DNA of 25,165 nucleotides from JBBQXY01 sp051004815 (GTDB lineage: Bacteria > Chloroflexota > Ktedonobacteria > Ktedonobacterales > Ktedonobacteraceae), in contig JBPCJY010000134.1 in NCBI GenBank assembly GCA_051004815.1, positions 1 to 25,165 on the forward strand, given 5' to 3'. Positions 14,406-22,509 of this stretch are shown piece by piece (position 1 is the stretch's first letter; each line of letters starts with the position of its first letter). The notes beneath the pieces were generated by a model that was not told the origin of the DNA, did not search any database, and saw only the letters and a list, made by a program, of their open reading frames with translations. The translations under genes were made by a program, and so were the position numbers.

Positions 14406-15173
14406 TCACTTTAACATATCTATTAACTGTGGTAAGACCTCACCAGCTTTTTCATGGAAAACGACATCGGCTAATGAGTCGTAAGAAGTGGGCTGCAAGT
14501 TCAGGATGATGAGCGGCACATTCCGACTCAAGGCTAAACGTGGCAGTATTGAGGCGGGTGATACTTTCAACGATGAACCGATCACGAAAAACAGGTCACA
14601 GCTTGCCGCCCACTCTTTTGCCTGTGTCAGCTCTGTATCTGGCACGCGTTGACCAAACAGGATAGTGGCCGATTTAAGATAACCACCACATACCGGACAA
14701 CGGGGATCAACTTCTCCCTCGTCAATGCGTTGCTGTACCTCTGCCATTGGTGAACGCGCCCCACAAAGCGTGCAAGCGGCTTCTCGCGAGGTTCCATGCA
14801 GTTCTATGACGCGCTCCGCGGGCAAGCCAGCATCTTGATGTAAGCCATCGAAATTCTGCGTAACGACGCCCAACAGCCTCTGCATGCGTTCTAATACCAC
14901 CAGGGCATGATGAGCTGCGTTGGGGTTAGCCTGTGCCACCTGGGTAGAGAGGTTGCGCCGTGTTTGCCAATACTGCTGTCGTGCCTCCGGCTTGCTGATA
15001 AAATCGCGATAATTGACGGGCGGTGCCGCTTGCCAGATAGAGCCGGGACTGCGAAAATCAGGGATACCCGATTCGGTGCTAATACCTGCCCCCGTTAAAA
15101 CAACAATCCGTTGCGCGTGCTGCAACAGTTCAGCAGCATCTACCATCAATTCCTGAAGACTGAGCATTGCCAT
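14406..15173 (-). CDS. NAD-dependent protein deacylase, Sir2 family
   Basis: A 255-residue sirtuin. It removes acetyl or other acyl groups from lysines, using NAD+ and releasing nicotinamide and O-acyl-ADP-ribose. NAD-binding motifs are VLTGAGISTESGIPDFRS (about 25-42) and TQNFDGLHQDAG (about 105-116, Phe where Ile is common). The catalytic His126 lies in ELHGT. A four-Cys zinc module is present (CTLC at 134-137 and CPVC at 159-162), and VIGSSLKVSPA follows. All key residues are intact. ATG 15173 is used; it follows an AGGA-containing leader and a good promoter at 15231-15260. ATG 15167 is a possible alternative. The gene is monocistronic, converging with the DUF1684 gene. Confidence 0.92.
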   Translation of the reverse strand: MAMLSLQELMVDAAELLQHAQRIVVLTGAGISTESGIPDFRSPGSIWQAAPPVNYRDFISKPEARQQYWQTRRNLSTQVAQANPNAAHHALVVLERMQRLLGVVTQNFDGLHQDAGLPAERVIELHGTSREAACTLCGARSPMAEVQQRIDEGEVDPRCPVCGGYLKSATILFGQRVPDTELTQAKEWAASCDLFFVIGSSLKVSPASILPRLALSRNVPLIILNLQPTSYDSLADVVFHEKAGEVLPQLIDMLK

Positions 15174-15230
15174 GTGTTTTGCTTATCCTGCTGTTGTATG
15201 ATTTTTCCTCATCATCAATGCATAAGTAAA

Positions 15231-15260
15231 AGTATATCGTTTTGATACTATAAGCTGCAA
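15231..15260 (-). promoter_or_regulatory. candidate promoter of the Sir2 gene
   Basis: On the minus strand there is TTGCAG (15255-15260), an 18-bp spacer and TATACT (15231-15236), about 57 bp before the start codon. Confidence 0.45.
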
Positions 15261-15302
15261 GAGGAGTTCTAGACTTCCCCCGGTGCAGCCATAAACAAGG
15301 CA

Positions 15303-17168
15303 TCACTGCACAATCAACACAACTGAACTCACAATAAAGCTCGCATCAGTACCCGAAACAAGGATGCCTAATTGCCCTCCCGACCATGGATGATCGTTAT
15401 CGGTGAACGAATTGTTCGGTGTATTAGGAATGACAACGACTTGCCCATTGATTTTGAAGGAGAACGTGTTGTTCTGTACTGTGACTTGCAGCGTGTTTGC
15501 CTGGTTGAGAGTATGAATGGCCGTGGACTGTCCCTGCAACAAAGGACTAAGCTTGTTCGCTGTATACTTCACCAGGGAATAGTGGCTTTGTCCATCAACA
15601 TTAAAGGCGTAGCTATCCACGCTCCTATCGCTCCCTTGTAAGCGGAAGACCAGGCCGTATTCAGTTGCAGGAGAGCCTTTCGTTTCCGTGATGTTCGCGG
15701 CCAGCGTAAAACTTTGCGGCAACGGCCCACTGGCCGTCCCTAGCGGATCAATATGGGGGAAGTAAGTATTTCCATCTGAAACGGAGAGAGCATACTGGTT
15801 GTTCTGCACCGCTCCTACTGTCAATCCCCCCTGGCTCAAAGACCAGCTGCGATCATTGTTTTGAAAATTTTCGCTGAACGAAGTCAGCATGCTCGTGCCG
15901 GGTGAAGTCGGAGACGCTCCCGGACAAAACAAGTTGTGACTACACAGCCACGGCAGCCCTACATTGTTGACGAGCAAGCCAATAGCGAATAAAGCAACTA
16001 TGAGATAGAGCAGGTAACTGACCTGGAACTTCTTTCTGGCTCTGGGCAGTGTTGCTCTACTGTCAATACCTGTAATAGGGGTATTGCCTGCCGGGATGGG
16101 TTGATTGAGCGGATATGCTCTCGGCGCAGGTTGTTGCCCATAATATGAGTGGGCAGGAGGTAGCGACCTATTCAGCGACGGCCTGGTTAACGCATCCAAG
16201 GCGGATTGCCCTTGCAAGGTTGGATAGTTATCGTCCAGGGGCATATTCAGTGATGAGGAAAGTGGGTGAGTGGATTGCGTAAGTGCGGCTTCCAGGGCTT
16301 GTGCCATCGCTTCGGCTGAAGGAAAACGTTGCTCAGGAGCCTTTGCCAGGGCGCGTAAAATGATCTTTTCCAACACCTCTGGTACGTTGGGATTGAGTTC
16401 ACGGACTGGCTTAGGGGGAGTATACACTTGCTGGAAAAGCAGCCCCTGGATAGTCGTCGAGCTAAAAGGCACCTGCCCACTCAACATTTGAAAGAAGACA
16501 ATACCCAGCGCATAGACATCGGTACGGGCATCGACGGGCTGCCTATTGATCTGTTCGGGAGCCATGTAATCAGCCGTACCCACCATTTGATCGGCACTGG
16601 TCTGTGAGGGGTCGCTGTTCATCTTCCCCGGTGCTGTTTGCAGGAGCGTTTCATGATTGCTACTATCGAAGATTTTGGCGATGCCAAAGTCTGAGAGTAA
16701 AATTTCATTGGGATCGCTGGCTGAGATCAGCATATTTTGCGGCTTCACATCACGGTGAACAATGCCGCGTTGATGAGCATGGTGTAGAGCGCGGGCCATT
16801 TGTACAGTGTATTGGATGGCTTGCCGTATCTCAATGCGTCCTTTTTGACGCAACAGATCACGCAAGGTGCCACCACCTACGTACTGCATGACAAGATACG
16901 TGAGATTGTCGCTATCACCAAAGTCGTAGACCGCGACGATGTTGCGATGTTCCAGGCTGGCGATAAGTTGAGCCTCGCGCTCGAAGCGTGTATTGAAACC
17001 GATTTGATCCGCGATTTGTGGCAAAATAACCTTAATCGCCACTTCGCGACGCAAACGGGCATGGTACGCCTTATAGACGAATGCCATGCCACCTTCACCT
17101 ATCTTGTTCTGGATAAGGTAGGCCCCCAGTTGTTTCCCCATCAATGGGTCGTTTTCCTTGCTACTCAC
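15303..17168 (-). CDS. transmembrane Ser/Thr protein kinase with an extracellular LamG/DUF1080-like domain
   Basis: A 621-residue PknB-type receptor kinase. The cytoplasmic kinase domain (about 17-290) has the glycine loop GEGGMAFV (24-31), catalytic Lys46, HRDVKPQN (138-145), DFG (160-162) and the GTADYMAPEQ substrate loop (197-206), so it should be active. A Pro/Ser-rich linker (about 300-380) leads to one transmembrane helix (about 384-401). The outside part (about 425-621) is a concanavalin/LamG-like beta sandwich (FSENFQNNDRSWSLSQGG, YGLVFRLQGSD, FSFKINGQVVV), not PASTA. It may sense a carbohydrate. The start is GTG 17168 with GGGG seven bases upstream; the nearer ATG opens only a three-codon frame. 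It begins 30 bp after the zinc-ribbon gene and is probably co-transcribed with it. Confidence 0.92.
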   Translation of the reverse strand: MSSKENDPLMGKQLGAYLIQNKIGEGGMAFVYKAYHARLRREVAIKVILPQIADQIGFNTRFEREAQLIASLEHRNIVAVYDFGDSDNLTYLVMQYVGGGTLRDLLRQKGRIEIRQAIQYTVQMARALHHAHQRGIVHRDVKPQNMLISASDPNEILLSDFGIAKIFDSSNHETLLQTAPGKMNSDPSQTSADQMVGTADYMAPEQINRQPVDARTDVYALGIVFFQMLSGQVPFSSTTIQGLLFQQVYTPPKPVRELNPNVPEVLEKIILRALAKAPEQRFPSAEAMAQALEAALTQSTHPLSSSLNMPLDDNYPTLQGQSALDALTRPSLNRSLPPAHSYYGQQPAPRAYPLNQPIPAGNTPITGIDSRATLPRARKKFQVSYLLYLIVALFAIGLLVNNVGLPWLCSHNLFCPGASPTSPGTSMLTSFSENFQNNDRSWSLSQGGLTVGAVQNNQYALSVSDGNTYFPHIDPLGTASGPLPQSFTLAANITETKGSPATEYGLVFRLQGSDRSVDSYAFNVDGQSHYSLVKYTANKLSPLLQGQSTAIHTLNQANTLQVTVQNNTFSFKINGQVVVIPNTPNNSFTDNDHPWSGGQLGILVSGTDASFIVSSVVLIVQ

Positions 17169-17198
17169 TCATCTTCCCCTTATGTGTGCATTCATGTA

Positions 17199-19316
17199 TC
17201 ACTGAATAATAGTACAACCCCATGCAATGTTTTGCGAATTTGCTGGGCCTGTGAACGTCAGCGTGGTGGCGGTTTGACAATCATTTTTCGGCACGATAAT
17301 GATTACGCGTGTGCCTCCACTGGGAGCCAGTGTACCACTGGCTGGTTTAAAGGTAATGTTGGCTGCTCCCGTACTGGACGATTGCCAGGTCAGGCTCTGC
17401 GTTTGTGACGAGTTGCTGATAGAGGCGATGCATGTCCACACATTGAGCGACTGGGTAAAGGCGCATTGGGCGTCGGCATTAAAGCTCGGTGGATTGGGGA
17501 CAACCACAACTATTTTAGGGCCAGCTTGTACGGTCAGCGTTACTGAGACCACCACTTGATTTGTACCCATGCTGAATGTAATGCTTCCGCTATAGGTACC
17601 TGCATTCAATAGCGTCTTGAGGTTAGAGGCCGTAATGGTCACGCTCTGCGTAGCTTTGTCGTTCAGTGAGCCTCTTGTGGGAGTTGTGCTCAGCCAATTC
17701 ACATTATTAGCGGTCGTTACTATGGTAGCCCATGTCCCGACCAGGAGTCCGCAATTGGCCACCGTCAGCGTCTGTGCTTGTGGGTCACTGACACCCGCCA
17801 CACCTGTAAAGCTCAATGTCTTCTGGCTAGCAGTGATGCAAGCAGCCTGTACGGTGAATGTCACATTCACTGTTTCCGCGGTGCTGCTCTGTGCATTACT
17901 AAAAGTAATCGTTGCTGTGTAGCTGCCAGCTTTCAGATTGGTTGCCAATGCGCTCACCGTAATTTGCTGCTGTGCGGGTGCTTGTATCTGCCCTGAACTC
18001 TGATCAAGTTGGAGCCACGAAGCCGCATTCTGATCCCAGGTCGCCGTCCAATGAACCGTTCCTGTACCAGCAGTACAAAGCGAAACCTGACTTGAAACAG
18101 CCTGTGTATATCCTTCACTGACAGGCCCCAGCGCAACCGACGTTGGGTTGACACAACTCAAGTCAGCCGTTGTCGCTGTAGTAGAGACGGTAGCCGATGG
18201 TGAAACAGTAGCAGTCGGTGAAGGAGACACCGTTGCCGACGGTGTTGGCGTCAGCGTTTGTCCGGAGGCTTGTACGTTGATAGTGATCACAGCGTTGCGT
18301 GGCGTAAATTTCTCAGCAGCCCGAATGCTGTGCTGTCCAGTGTGCCAACTTGCATCAATAGCAATTGTTACGATAAAAGAGCCATCTAAGCCAACCGAGA
18401 CGACATTGCTGGACGCATTTGCTTGTGCCAGAGTGAATGCATTTTTGCTCAATCCTAGCACGGAGTTGATGCCGTAGAGCGCGTGTAGTGGCGCAGCTCG
18501 TTCCGTGTAAAAGAGCGGGGCAGTATTGTCGAGCGTTAACACTACGCTACTCCCTGGAATAAAGCTATTCCCATGCAATTGCAGCGTGTTGCCTATCGTG
18601 ACATCCGTATTGCCGCTCAAAGTGGAAAGGCTGGGGGAGAGCACCGTGAGGCCGATCGTGACGATACCAGAGATAATAAGTATGATGGCGAAGAGGAAAA
18701 TGAGCCACACTGGAGCACAGCCACCCGGCTGTGCAGGAGGCTTATTCGGCCTGTGCGGTGTCCCTGGCCGTATTGAGGAAGGAGGCATTGGTGTGCGACC
18801 AAAGGGCGGTGCCTGCATAGTTGGGGATGAATGCAATGCAGCAGGATAGCTACCCTGCGCGGCATTGGTGGCAAAAGAACGAGGCATTGTGCCAGGTGTA
18901 CCCTGAACGAAGGGTACTCCCCCAAATTGTGGATTGCCTTGCACCATTGGCACAATGCCTCCCTGTTGCTGCATGTCACCAGCGAACCCTATCAGCCCCA
19001 TACCCAACAGTGCGGCGCGACGGCGTTTTTCTTCCTCTTCTTCCTCATCCTTCTCATCTTCCTCGCTATTGAGAGGTTGCCAGTTGTTGTTCGGAACTGC
19101 CCGCGTGCTATATGCCTGGCTTGGAAGGTTTTGAGGTGCGTACTCCCATTGGGATGCTTTGATCGTATCTGCGGCTCCCATTGTATTCATTTTCACGCTC
19201 GGTAAACCACTACCACTGGTGGGAGCCTCTGGCAAGCTGCTCGCCGTTCGCCCACAGTTCCCACAAAAAAAGGCATTATGTAGTTGTGCCGCTCCGCAAA
19301 ATTCACAGGTACCCAT
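17199..19316 (-). CDS. zinc-ribbon, single-TM protein with Ig/BACON-like extracellular domains
   Basis: A 705-residue protein. ATG 19316 is chosen because it begins directly with a zinc ribbon, CEFC...CGNC (Cys4, 7, 18, 21), with GAGG about eleven bases upstream; the frame continues open to 19418. Next are a charged segment (EEDEKDEEEEEEKRRR, about 85-100), a Gly/Pro-rich region and a transmembrane helix (about 201-226). Outside lie one Ig-like domain (about 230-350), a Thr/Ser/Pro linker of repeated SPSPTATV-type units, and at least two BACON-like repeats. The first runs LSCVNPTSVALG...VNVTFTVQ and the second CITASQKTLSF...VSVTLTVQ, each with a W-L pair and a GxYxxxIxFS strand. It is probably a surface adhesion or sensing protein. 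The kinase gene follows on the same transcript, so it may be its partner or substrate. Confidence 0.8.
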   Translation of the reverse strand: MGTCEFCGAAQLHNAFFCGNCGRTASSLPEAPTSGSGLPSVKMNTMGAADTIKASQWEYAPQNLPSQAYSTRAVPNNNWQPLNSEEDEKDEEEEEEKRRRAALLGMGLIGFAGDMQQQGGIVPMVQGNPQFGGVPFVQGTPGTMPRSFATNAAQGSYPAALHSSPTMQAPPFGRTPMPPSSIRPGTPHRPNKPPAQPGGCAPVWLIFLFAIILIISGIVTIGLTVLSPSLSTLSGNTDVTIGNTLQLHGNSFIPGSSVVLTLDNTAPLFYTERAAPLHALYGINSVLGLSKNAFTLAQANASSNVVSVGLDGSFIVTIAIDASWHTGQHSIRAAEKFTPRNAVITINVQASGQTLTPTPSATVSPSPTATVSPSATVSTTATTADLSCVNPTSVALGPVSEGYTQAVSSQVSLCTAGTGTVHWTATWDQNAASWLQLDQSSGQIQAPAQQQITVSALATNLKAGSYTATITFSNAQSSTAETVNVTFTVQAACITASQKTLSFTGVAGVSDPQAQTLTVANCGLLVGTWATIVTTANNVNWLSTTPTRGSLNDKATQSVTITASNLKTLLNAGTYSGSITFSMGTNQVVVSVTLTVQAGPKIVVVVPNPPSFNADAQCAFTQSLNVWTCIASISNSSQTQSLTWQSSSTGAANITFKPASGTLAPSGGTRVIIIVPKNDCQTATTLTFTGPANSQNIAWGCTIIQ

Positions 19317-19437
19317 ATTGTATTGCACCTCGTTGATGGAGTATTCTCCCCTACCTCTGTAGACAGCCAATAAGCCTGGCCACGTCTCCTGGTTACATGA
19401 AAGTCCGCGCCAAAGCATTCGCTCGCTCTTCCAATTG

Positions 19438-19443
19438 ATTATA
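19438..19443 (-). promoter_or_regulatory. -10 hexamer upstream of the zinc-ribbon gene
   Basis: A perfect TATAAT on the minus strand lies in the 154-bp gap between the amidase stop and the zinc-ribbon start. No convincing -35 is found at 16-18 bp, so this is only a weak promoter candidate. Confidence 0.25.
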
Positions 19444-19470
19444 TTAACGAGGTTTGCGCAGATATTAATG

Positions 19471-20763
19471 CTAGAAAATCTGGCTTAATGGCTTTGTCCA
19501 TGCAACAAGCTTTTCATCTGCCATATATGTTCCAATTAGTTGGAGTCCAAGGGGGAGACCATTGGCTGCATAACCGGCGGGGATTGTCATAGCGGGCATA
19601 CCAGCATATGTCCACGGCAAATTCATAATAGGGTCTCCGGTGGTCGAAATTTCCTCCGGAGCTGGGCCAGGAGCGGCGGGACACACCCACAGGTCGATGT
19701 CATATTGCGCCATTGCCGCTTCCAACGTTCTTCGTAGCTTGCTACGACCTGCGCGAGCTGCTGCTAACTCTTCCGCACTCACTAACTGTCCAGCACGAAT
19801 GGCGGTCACGGTGCGTGGCCTGTAGAGCGTCTCGAATTGCGCAAACCATGTGCGATGCTGCTGGGCCATTTCGGCAAAAACTAACCGCATATGTTGATGG
19901 TAAATGGTTCCGATATTGTGCATGACAGGCACATGCCGTACCGTATAGCCTGCCTGTTCTAACCGTGAAAGTTGTGTATCGAACGCTTGTAAAGCCTCTG
20001 GCGAAGCCTTGGCGAGATATGGGCCATCTGGCACGCCCAATACAGGTTTATTCGTCACCTCAATGTTCTGCCACCGCCCACAAAGCAGTGGCGCAACTAC
20101 TGCTATGCCATCTATATCCTGCGTGAAGAATCCTACAGTGTCGAGAGAAGGTGCGCAAGGAACCAGTCCTGAAGCAGGAATACGCCCATAGCTTGGTTTA
20201 AAGCCGACGATACCACAGAAGGCGGCGGGGCGAATGACAGAGCCGCTCGTTTGTGTCCCCAGGGCCAGAGGACAGAAGCCAGACGCCACCGCAGCTGCCG
20301 AGCCACTGCTCGACCCACCGGGCGTATGCTGGAGGTTATGCGGATTGCGTGTTGGCCCCGGCTCAGTATAGGCAAATTCGGCGGTAATCGTTTTACCAAC
20401 AATGAGCGCACCCGCGTTCCGTAAGCGCGTTACACATACTGCCTCAGGGCCAGCAAAGAGCTCCTCTGGCAGTTGCGAACCAGCACGGGTGGCAAAGCCT
20501 TCGCTAGAAAAGAGATCTTTCACGCCTAAAAGAATGCCATACAACGGCGGGCGTTCGGCTGCATTGGGAAAACGCGCTTGCAGTGCCGTTGCCTCGCTGA
20601 TTAAACGTGTACGGCGATCCGCTTCCGGTAGCAGGGCATGAATTTGCGGTTCAACGGTATCTATGCGTTGACATACCTCATTAATATAGCTGAGAAGATC
20701 ACATGTACCATTCTTCAAGGCAGTAGCTGTGGTAGCTAATGGAGCAGGTGCAGTCAACAACAT
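19471..20763 (-). CDS. amidase signature family enzyme
   Basis: A 430-residue amidase. The Ser-cisSer-Lys triad is present: Lys82 in GVKDLFSSEG, the cis-Ser in TPGGSSSGSAAAVASG (about 147-162) and the nucleophile Ser175 in GTQTSGSVIRPAAFCGIVGFKP. ATG 20763 is used, since GGAAAGAGG lies just upstream; the open frame extends only to a TTG inside that ribosome binding site. The sequence resembles GatA-like and general amidases (LALGTQTSGSVIRPA, WTYAGMPAMTIPAG near the C-terminus). No gatB or gatC is adjacent, so it is more likely a stand-alone amide hydrolase than the tRNA amidotransferase subunit. The gene begins 24 bp after the ChrB-like gene and is probably in one operon with it. Confidence 0.9.
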   Translation of the reverse strand: MLLTAPAPLATTATALKNGTCDLLSYINEVCQRIDTVEPQIHALLPEADRRTRLISEATALQARFPNAAERPPLYGILLGVKDLFSSEGFATRAGSQLPEELFAGPEAVCVTRLRNAGALIVGKTITAEFAYTEPGPTRNPHNLQHTPGGSSSGSAAAVASGFCPLALGTQTSGSVIRPAAFCGIVGFKPSYGRIPASGLVPCAPSLDTVGFFTQDIDGIAVVAPLLCGRWQNIEVTNKPVLGVPDGPYLAKASPEALQAFDTQLSRLEQAGYTVRHVPVMHNIGTIYHQHMRLVFAEMAQQHRTWFAQFETLYRPRTVTAIRAGQLVSAEELAAARAGRSKLRRTLEAAMAQYDIDLWVCPAAPGPAPEEISTTGDPIMNLPWTYAGMPAMTIPAGYAANGLPLGLQLIGTYMADEKLVAWTKPLSQIF

Positions 20764-20787
20764 AAAACCTCTTTCCGCCAAAACTGG

Positions 20788-21240
20788 CTAAGACTTGCCT
20801 CTGACCTTTTGTTTACAATACAGGTAGAGCGCATCATAGATTGGAAATTCCAGGTCAAGGAGCGCGGCATCGCTCTTCCCACTCAGGCTGAATCCAAAGG
20901 CAATAGCCTCTAATCCCACCCCTTCGGGCGCAATCTCGCGCTGTGCCAGTACATCTGCGGCACGCACGATTTTTGCCAATGCCAACAGTGCCTGGTCATC
21001 TTCGAGATGATATTTTGCGATGAAGGCATCAAAGCTGCATCTATCATCGTGATGCGTCAACTCTATTTCCTTGCCGATGTCATAGGGCAGAGCTTCCTCA
21101 CGTTCGGCGACCGCGAACACCTCGTCCTTTGGCACAAAAAGCAATTCGGCATGCGGGTCTATAAAACGTCTGATGAGCCATGGACAGGCAACACGATCCA
21201 CCTTCACATGTTCGCGTGTGACAAATTTCAAGCTGTTCAC
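20788..21240 (-). CDS. ChrB-type (chromate resistance) domain protein
   Basis: A 150-residue protein equal to the C-terminal domain of ChrB. The family signature VDRVACPWLIRRFIDPHAELLFVP (about 14-37) is clear, followed by THHDDRCSFDAFIAKYHL (about 62-79) and ALAKIVRAADVL (about 86-97). The N-terminal ChrB domain is absent. In some bacteria the family regulates or assists the chromate efflux pump ChrA, but no chrA is in the window and many stand-alone copies have no proven chromate role. The listed start is GTG 21240, very close to GAGGAAGG. TTG 21231 would have better spacing and is an alternative. A divergent promoter pair lies upstream. Confidence 0.82.
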   Translation of the reverse strand: MNSLKFVTREHVKVDRVACPWLIRRFIDPHAELLFVPKDEVFAVAEREEALPYDIGKEIELTHHDDRCSFDAFIAKYHLEDDQALLALAKIVRAADVLAQREIAPEGVGLEAIAFGFSLSGKSDAALLDLEFPIYDALYLYCKQKVRGKS

Positions 21241-21291
21241 CTTCCTCGTTTTCTGCTGCTTTAGTATAGTAGCTCATCTTCCAAAGTGCAA

Positions 21292-21319
21292 ATTTTATTG
21301 TTGACTTGCTACTCAACAA
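21292..21319 (-). promoter_or_regulatory. candidate promoter of the ChrB-like and amidase genes
   Basis: On the minus strand there is TTGTTG (21314-21319), a 16-bp spacer and TAAAAT (21292-21297), about 52 bp before the start. It overlaps the divergent plus-strand promoter candidate. Confidence 0.35.
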
Positions 21320-21334
21320 AAGAAGGCATACTAT
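21306..21334 (+). promoter_or_regulatory. candidate promoter of the methyltransferase gene
   Basis: TTGCTA (21306-21311), a 17-bp spacer and TACTAT (21329-21334). An inverted repeat (21328-21349) covers the -10 box. The leader to ATG 21487 would be about 145 nt long. Confidence 0.3.
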
Positions 21335-21349
21335 CTCATATGGTAGTAT
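21328..21349. promoter_or_regulatory. inverted repeat between divergent genes (candidate operator)
   Basis: ATACTA (21328-21333) and TAGTAT (21344-21349) are exact inverted arms around a 10-nt AT-rich centre that includes CATATG. The site is in the intergenic region shared by the ChrB-like and methyltransferase genes and covers a possible -10 box. Confidence 0.35.
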
Positions 21350-21486
21350 ATATATATGCATTCCAAACGCGCTACTGTAGCCGCTTCTCCCACAACGTGT
21401 ATTCATTACGTGTAGTGTTTGACCGATAAGTAGGTTGGTATAAGTCGAATGAATGGTTCATCATCACAACAGAGCGGTAAAATCTG

Positions 21487-22428
21487 ATGAATACTCAGCA
21501 GCTCTTTGAAAATCCATTTTCTATCGAGGATATGCTGGTTTTTGATGATGTCACCATGCAGCGTATGTTCAGGATGGGAGGTTTTGGTCTGACGCTGGAA
21601 GACCTGGCCGCTAGTTTGTGTGGTGCCTCTGAACAGTTGGTAAGGCGTGTGAGACGCAACTTGCCAGATGAGCAACAGGCAACGTTGAGTGAGTTGTTGC
21701 ATCAATCTGTGACCAGCGAGGCTGTGCAGTCAGCACGTCACCGTGTACTCGATGGACTATTCTGGGAACTAACCTACTGGAAAACGCCCGAACTGTATGA
21801 GGAATTGACAGAAGGAGAGCAACTCCATCCCGACATTTTTCGTCAGTTGGCATCAGACCTGCGCGGGAAAACAGTGCTTGACATTGGAGCCGGCAGTGGG
21901 CGAGCATCTTTTGAGTGCCTGTGCCAGGGTGCGAAGTTGATCTACGCTATCGAACCTTCGCCAGGTTTGTTGCACATCTTAGAACAGAAGCTCGCGAAAC
22001 AACCGGCCAACAATCGCATCACAATACAGAGAGGAAGCTTCGATTCTATTCCATTGCAGGACGATAGCGTTGATGTCTCTCTCTCTTGTTCAGCCTTTAC
22101 CGCTGATCCGGAGCAAGGGGGTGAACCAGGATTGACGGAAATGCGTCGGGTAACGAAACGTGGCGGGAAGATAGTGCTGATCTGGCCGCGCCGAGAAGAT
22201 AATGCATGGTTAATCGCGCACGGTTTCCAGTATGTGGTGTTGCCATTACAGCAGGAGATGCGTGTACGTTTCCGCTCATTACAAAGCGCATTGCATTGTG
22301 CCCGCCTATTTTATGCTCATAATCGCGCCGTCCAACGCTACATTTTGCAACACCGCAAGCCAGAGGTACCTTTCTCTGTCTTGGAAATTAACCCACCGCA
22401 CGATTACTGTTGGTTGACAGTGTCCTGA
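21487..22428 (+). CDS. SAM-dependent methyltransferase with an N-terminal FliG-C-like domain
   Basis: A 313-residue protein. Residues about 8-95 resemble the FliG C-terminal domain: FENPFSIEDMLVFDDVTMQRMF, then LEDLAASLCGASEQLVRRVRRNLP and an AR-rich helix (about 78-92). These match the FEDLL-LDD-QRLLR / LALALKGAS-L--R---N-- pattern of FliG. Residues about 112-235 are a class I Rossmann methyltransferase: motif I VLDIGAGSGRASFE (130-143), an acidic YAIEPSPG (about 153-160), GSFDSIPLQDDSVDVSLS (about 183-200) and EMRRVTKRGGKIVLIWP (about 218-234). The tail (235-313) is family-specific. ATG 21487 has only a weak upstream GAGCGG. No flagellar gene is nearby, so the FliG-like part probably mediates protein-protein contacts. 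The methyl acceptor is unknown. Confidence 0.82.
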   Translation: MNTQQLFENPFSIEDMLVFDDVTMQRMFRMGGFGLTLEDLAASLCGASEQLVRRVRRNLPDEQQATLSELLHQSVTSEAVQSARHRVLDGLFWELTYWKTPELYEELTEGEQLHPDIFRQLASDLRGKTVLDIGAGSGRASFECLCQGAKLIYAIEPSPGLLHILEQKLAKQPANNRITIQRGSFDSIPLQDDSVDVSLSCSAFTADPEQGGEPGLTEMRRVTKRGGKIVLIWPRREDNAWLIAHGFQYVVLPLQQEMRVRFRSLQSALHCARLFYAHNRAVQRYILQHRKPEVPFSVLEINPPHDYCWLTVS

Positions 22429-22509
22429 CTACCAGTTACACTGCCAGCTAGCAGTAAGGCTACTATTTTTTGAATGTTGTGTGTCTTTAATAGGAAAGGA
22501 AACTCATCC

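Noticed and set aside
16800..17408. 202-codon plus-strand open frame across the kinase start
   Set aside because: It is antisense to the kinase N-terminus and the end of the zinc-ribbon gene, both of which have strong motifs. It has no recognisable domain.
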